DNA from: HGM04593 sp045631905
GTDB taxonomy: Bacteria > Bacteroidota > Bacteroidia > Bacteroidales > Bacteroidaceae
Assembly: GCA_045631905.1 (NCBI GenBank)
Contig: JAZQVO010000029.1
Coordinates: forward strand, 1 to 64,000
Reading direction: 5' to 3'
Length of the DNA stretch: 64,000 nt
Position numbers and translations under genes: made by a program. Below, one piece after another: positions 61,660 through 64,000 of the stretch; position 1 is the first letter of the stretch, and the number at the start of each line of letters is the position of its first letter. A model generated the notes under the pieces. It did no database searches. It saw nothing but the letters and a program-made list of their open reading frames with translations, and had not been told where the DNA came from.

Positions 61660-61751
61660 CACTAAAAACGGGAATAAAACACTCTTGGCATGTAATATTT
61701 GATAAATAATAAGTAGTTTTACCGAACTTTTTGTTATGAACTTTTATGTGT

Positions 61752-63113
61752 ATGGTTATAAAAAGATATTTATTGTTTGTTTTTATTCTTCTTGCCTCTT
61801 TGCGTGCGGTGGCGCAATCTCCGGCCGAGAGGCTCACGGCTCTGCTTGGCGACGAGGTGGTTGAGCAGTGTAATGCTTCGCTTGTGGTCTATGACATAGA
61901 GGGCGATTCGTTGCTTTTTTCGCATCGCGCCGGCAAACTTATGCGTCCTGCTTCGGTGTTAAAGCTCTTTACTTCGGTGACTGCTGTCGAGAGGCTTGGA
62001 GCCGAATATGCAATAGAGACTCCTTTGTTGGGGAGGGGTAACAACCTTTATATTAAAGGGGCTTTGGATCCTCTGTTTTCTTACGATGACCTTGGCACTA
62101 TGCTTGCTTCGGTGCCACAAGGTATGGTGGTAGACACTCTCTTTGCCGACTGCTCTTTTATGGATTCTGTTTATTGGGGCCCCGGTTGGGCGTGGGACGA
62201 CACTCCGTGGAAGTTTCAGCCTTATATATCGCCCTTGATGCTCTGTGGTGGTTGTGTGGAGGTGAAGGCGAGCCCGGGTTTAAAAGGGTTGCCTCCTGTT
62301 GTGGAGTGTTATCCGCCGTCGGCATTTTATTCGGTGGAGAACGAGGCTGTGAGCAGGTCGGGTAGTGAGGAGAAATTTACGATATTGCGCGACTGGCTTG
62401 CGGGCACTAATGTGATACGTCTGAGGGGTAATTGCAGGTCGCCCAAAAGCGAGAAGATGAACATGTATCCTTCGCAAGACTATTTTATGGCTGTTGCCAT
62501 GGAACGCCTTGTTGCCTTGGGGGTGGAGGTGCGCAACGTGGCCTATGGTAAGGCTCCGGCGGGGTGCGACACCTTGCATGTGGTGCGTCGCCCTTTGTTT
62601 GCTGTTGTAAAGGAGGCTTTGAAGGAGAGCGATAATTTATGTGCCGAGGCTCTTTCCTACCATTTGGGTTCTCTTTATGGCAGTTATCCTGTTTCGCAGG
62701 AGATGGGGCCCAAGATTGTTAAAGGGTTCATGGAGTATACTCTCGACCTGCCCGAGGTCTATGCCATACGCGATGGTTCGGGCCTCTCGCCCTACTCTTT
62801 TGTGTCGGCCGACATGGTGCTTCAACTGCTCCTGCATGCTCATGGCAGGGAGGAGGTTCGCGACGTGCTTGCGGTGGGGCTTCCGCAGTCGGGGGTAGAT
62901 GGCACTTTGAAGCATCGCATGAAGAGTGGTGTTGCCTATAAAAATGTATTTGCAAAGACGGGGGCGGTAACAGGGGTGTGCAACCTTGCAGGTTATGCAA
63001 AAGCCTCGAACGGGCACACTCTTGCTTTTGTTATTCTTTGCGAGGGGTACCCGAGGGCGAGCTTTGTGCGCAGGTGGCAGGATAAAGTGTGCGAGGTTAT
63101 TTGTACCTACTGA
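61752..63113 (+). CDS. dacB: D-alanyl-D-alanine carboxypeptidase/endopeptidase (PBP4 type)
   Basis: Periplasmic class C penicillin-binding protein of 453 residues that trims or opens peptidoglycan cross-links. A signal peptide (MVIKRYLLFVFILLASLRAVA, about 1-21, cleaved before QSPAERL) is followed by the transpeptidase-like domain: SxxK as RPASVLKLFTS, SxN as KESDNLCAE, and KTG as VFAKTGAVTG. The intervening insertion domain of PBP4 enzymes is present but short. An ATG six bases earlier (61746) is also possible. It is divergent from nadB and convergent with queG. Confidence 0.93.
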   Translation: MVIKRYLLFVFILLASLRAVAQSPAERLTALLGDEVVEQCNASLVVYDIEGDSLLFSHRAGKLMRPASVLKLFTSVTAVERLGAEYAIETPLLGRGNNLYIKGALDPLFSYDDLGTMLASVPQGMVVDTLFADCSFMDSVYWGPGWAWDDTPWKFQPYISPLMLCGGCVEVKASPGLKGLPPVVECYPPSAFYSVENEAVSRSGSEEKFTILRDWLAGTNVIRLRGNCRSPKSEKMNMYPSQDYFMAVAMERLVALGVEVRNVAYGKAPAGCDTLHVVRRPLFAVVKEALKESDNLCAEALSYHLGSLYGSYPVSQEMGPKIVKGFMEYTLDLPEVYAIRDGSGLSPYSFVSADMVLQLLLHAHGREEVRDVLAVGLPQSGVDGTLKHRMKSGVAYKNVFAKTGAVTGVCNLAGYAKASNGHTLAFVILCEGYPRASFVRRWQDKVCEVICTY

Positions 63114-63250
63114 GAGGTTGTTTAAATTCCTGTAAATATTTTTTGTAGAAGCGGTTTCATGGCCTGCTATGCGCTGTTAAAAAGCTACTCTTGCCCTGTA
63201 AAAAACTTGGCTATATAAATTCGTACAGCTTCTAACTGCCTTGTGGTGAT

Positions 63251-64000
63251 TTATTGTTTTTTTGTCGCCTCTATGTTGCGCATTAATTGTGCGTAGCCGG
63301 CACGCTCCACCGCGCTCTCTTTGAAGAGGGTGTTGTATTGCTCCTCGGTGAGCGAACGCCATCTTTCGTCGTTCATCTCTTTAAGTTCTTTTATAGCGAG
63401 CAACTCATCTATGTTTGTGGTGGTTGAGAATTTGTTCCATGGGCAGGCGTTGTTGCATCGGTCGCAACCATAGAAACATTTTCCCATCTTTTCACCGATG
63501 TTTTCGGGTAGCTCGCCACGGTACTCTATGGTGAGGTACGAAAGGCACTTGCGTGCATCGAAATTTGTGGCGGTGAGTGCTCCTGTGGGGCAGGTCTCTA
63601 TGCAACGCATGCAGGTACCGCAGTGGTTCTCAGTGTAGGGGTGGTCGGGTTCTGCCTCTTGGTCGATGAAAAGCTCGCCGAGGAAGAAGCGCGAGCCCAT
63701 CTTGGGGATAATGAGCTGGTGGTTGCGCCCAACCCAGCCTATCCCGGCCTTTACGGCCCAATAGTGCTCCATCACAGGTGCCGAGTCGCAAAAGGCACGT
63801 CCTTGTGCTCCTGTTGCCTCGTTTATGCTTTTCAAAAGCGCAAAAAGCCTCTCTTTCATCACTTTGTGGTAGTCTTTCCCACGTGCGTAACAGGATATGT
63901 GCATCTGCTCCTCGTTGCAGGTAGGTTGTGCATAGTTCATGGCTACCGAAACAATGCTTTTGCAACCCGGGACAAGGGCGCAGGGGCTCTCTCGCTTGTC
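63251..64000 (-). CDS. queG: Epoxyqueuosine reductase (partial, N-terminus outside window)
   Basis: Cobalamin- and Fe-S-dependent enzyme that converts epoxyqueuosine to queuosine in tRNA. The frame is open to the right edge, where the visible protein begins DKRESPCALVPGCKS; 249 residues are present. Two ferredoxin-type clusters are clear: CGTCMRCIETCPTGAL and CFYGCDRCNNACPWNKF. AGIGWVGRNHQLIIPKMGSRFFLGEL lies before them. The short C-terminus (ending ATKKQ) indicates the Bacteroidota form without HEAT repeats. It is a second B12-linked function in this window besides the riboswitch. Nothing is seen in 63114-63250. Confidence 0.93.
   Translation of the reverse strand, partial: DKRESPCALVPGCKSIVSVAMNYAQPTCNEEQMHISCYARGKDYHKVMKERLFALLKSINEATGAQGRAFCDSAPVMEHYWAVKAGIGWVGRNHQLIIPKMGSRFFLGELFIDQEAEPDHPYTENHCGTCMRCIETCPTGALTATNFDARKCLSYLTIEYRGELPENIGEKMGKCFYGCDRCNNACPWNKFSTTTNIDELLAIKELKEMNDERWRSLTEEQYNTLFKESAVERAGYAQLMRNIEATKKQ

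Noticed and set aside
63114..63250. Possible insertion-sequence remnant between dacB and queG
   Set aside because: The start of the spacer (GAGGTTGTTTAAATTCC) looked like an IS end, but no matching inverted end, target duplication or transposase fragment was found.
1..64000. CRISPR arrays, tRNA/rRNA genes, prophage, conjugative or invertible-promoter elements
   Set aside because: Looked for on both strands; no regularly spaced repeats, cloverleaf-like genes, integrases or paired recombinase-site repeats were seen.

Overview
The window is an ordinary chromosomal segment of an anaerobic member of the order Bacteroidales (Bacteroidota). The evidence is internal. Intergenic regions carry the Bacteroides-type promoter (TTTG-N19-TAnnTTTG) and lack strong Shine-Dalgarno sites. 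The gene set includes the type IX secretion protein PorZ, the gliding-type lipoprotein GldH, WbqC, PepSY-like proteins, a purH-mreBCD-mrdA-rodA cluster, and oxygen-sensitive class III ribonucleotide reductase under a cobalamin riboswitch. I do not name a genus. No rRNA, tRNA, CRISPR array, prophage or intact insertion sequence was seen.

Left arm (1-18001): a polyprenyl synthetase (partial), polA, an acyltransferase, a three-gene ECF sigma operon with its own promoter-like motif, ychF-lgt, mutS, leuS, and yitT-rdgB-porZ. At 18002-18877 there is an 876-bp AT-rich gene-free stretch with several TTATCAACA-like DnaA boxes, two of them forming a perfect palindrome. Base composition changes sides there: the + strand is A>T and weakly C>=G on the left, and T>A with G>C on the right, whichever strand a gene is on. 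This makes it a good candidate for the chromosomal replication origin.

Right arm: proC-proB-proA (complete glutamate-to-proline pathway); dapB-lepB-wbqC on the minus strand; a second acyltransferase; metG followed by a glycan export and assembly group (flippase, GT4, YfhO-like, GT2, pepP, polytopic GT-C-like protein); a cobalamin riboswitch with nrdD-nrdG; an epimerase/PAP2 pair on the minus strand; a small orphan gene; rnr; a two-component system; DUF805 and two PepSY-like exported proteins; and a tightly packed metF-holB-ricT-gldH unit. It ends with the minus-strand elongasome operon purH-mreB-mreC-mreD-mrdA-rodA, nadB, dacB and a partial queG.

Most genes are housekeeping: replication and repair (polA, mutS, holB), translation (leuS, metG, rnr, queG), cell wall elongation (mreBCD, mrdA, rodA, dacB), protein export and lipoprotein maturation (lgt, lepB, porZ, gldH). 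The less ordinary parts are the candidate origin, the ECF operon with two uncharacterised membrane proteins, the B12-controlled anaerobic ribonucleotide reductase, the epimerase/PAP2 pair, and the 115-residue orphan. All calls come from reading the sequence by eye; no database search was run.
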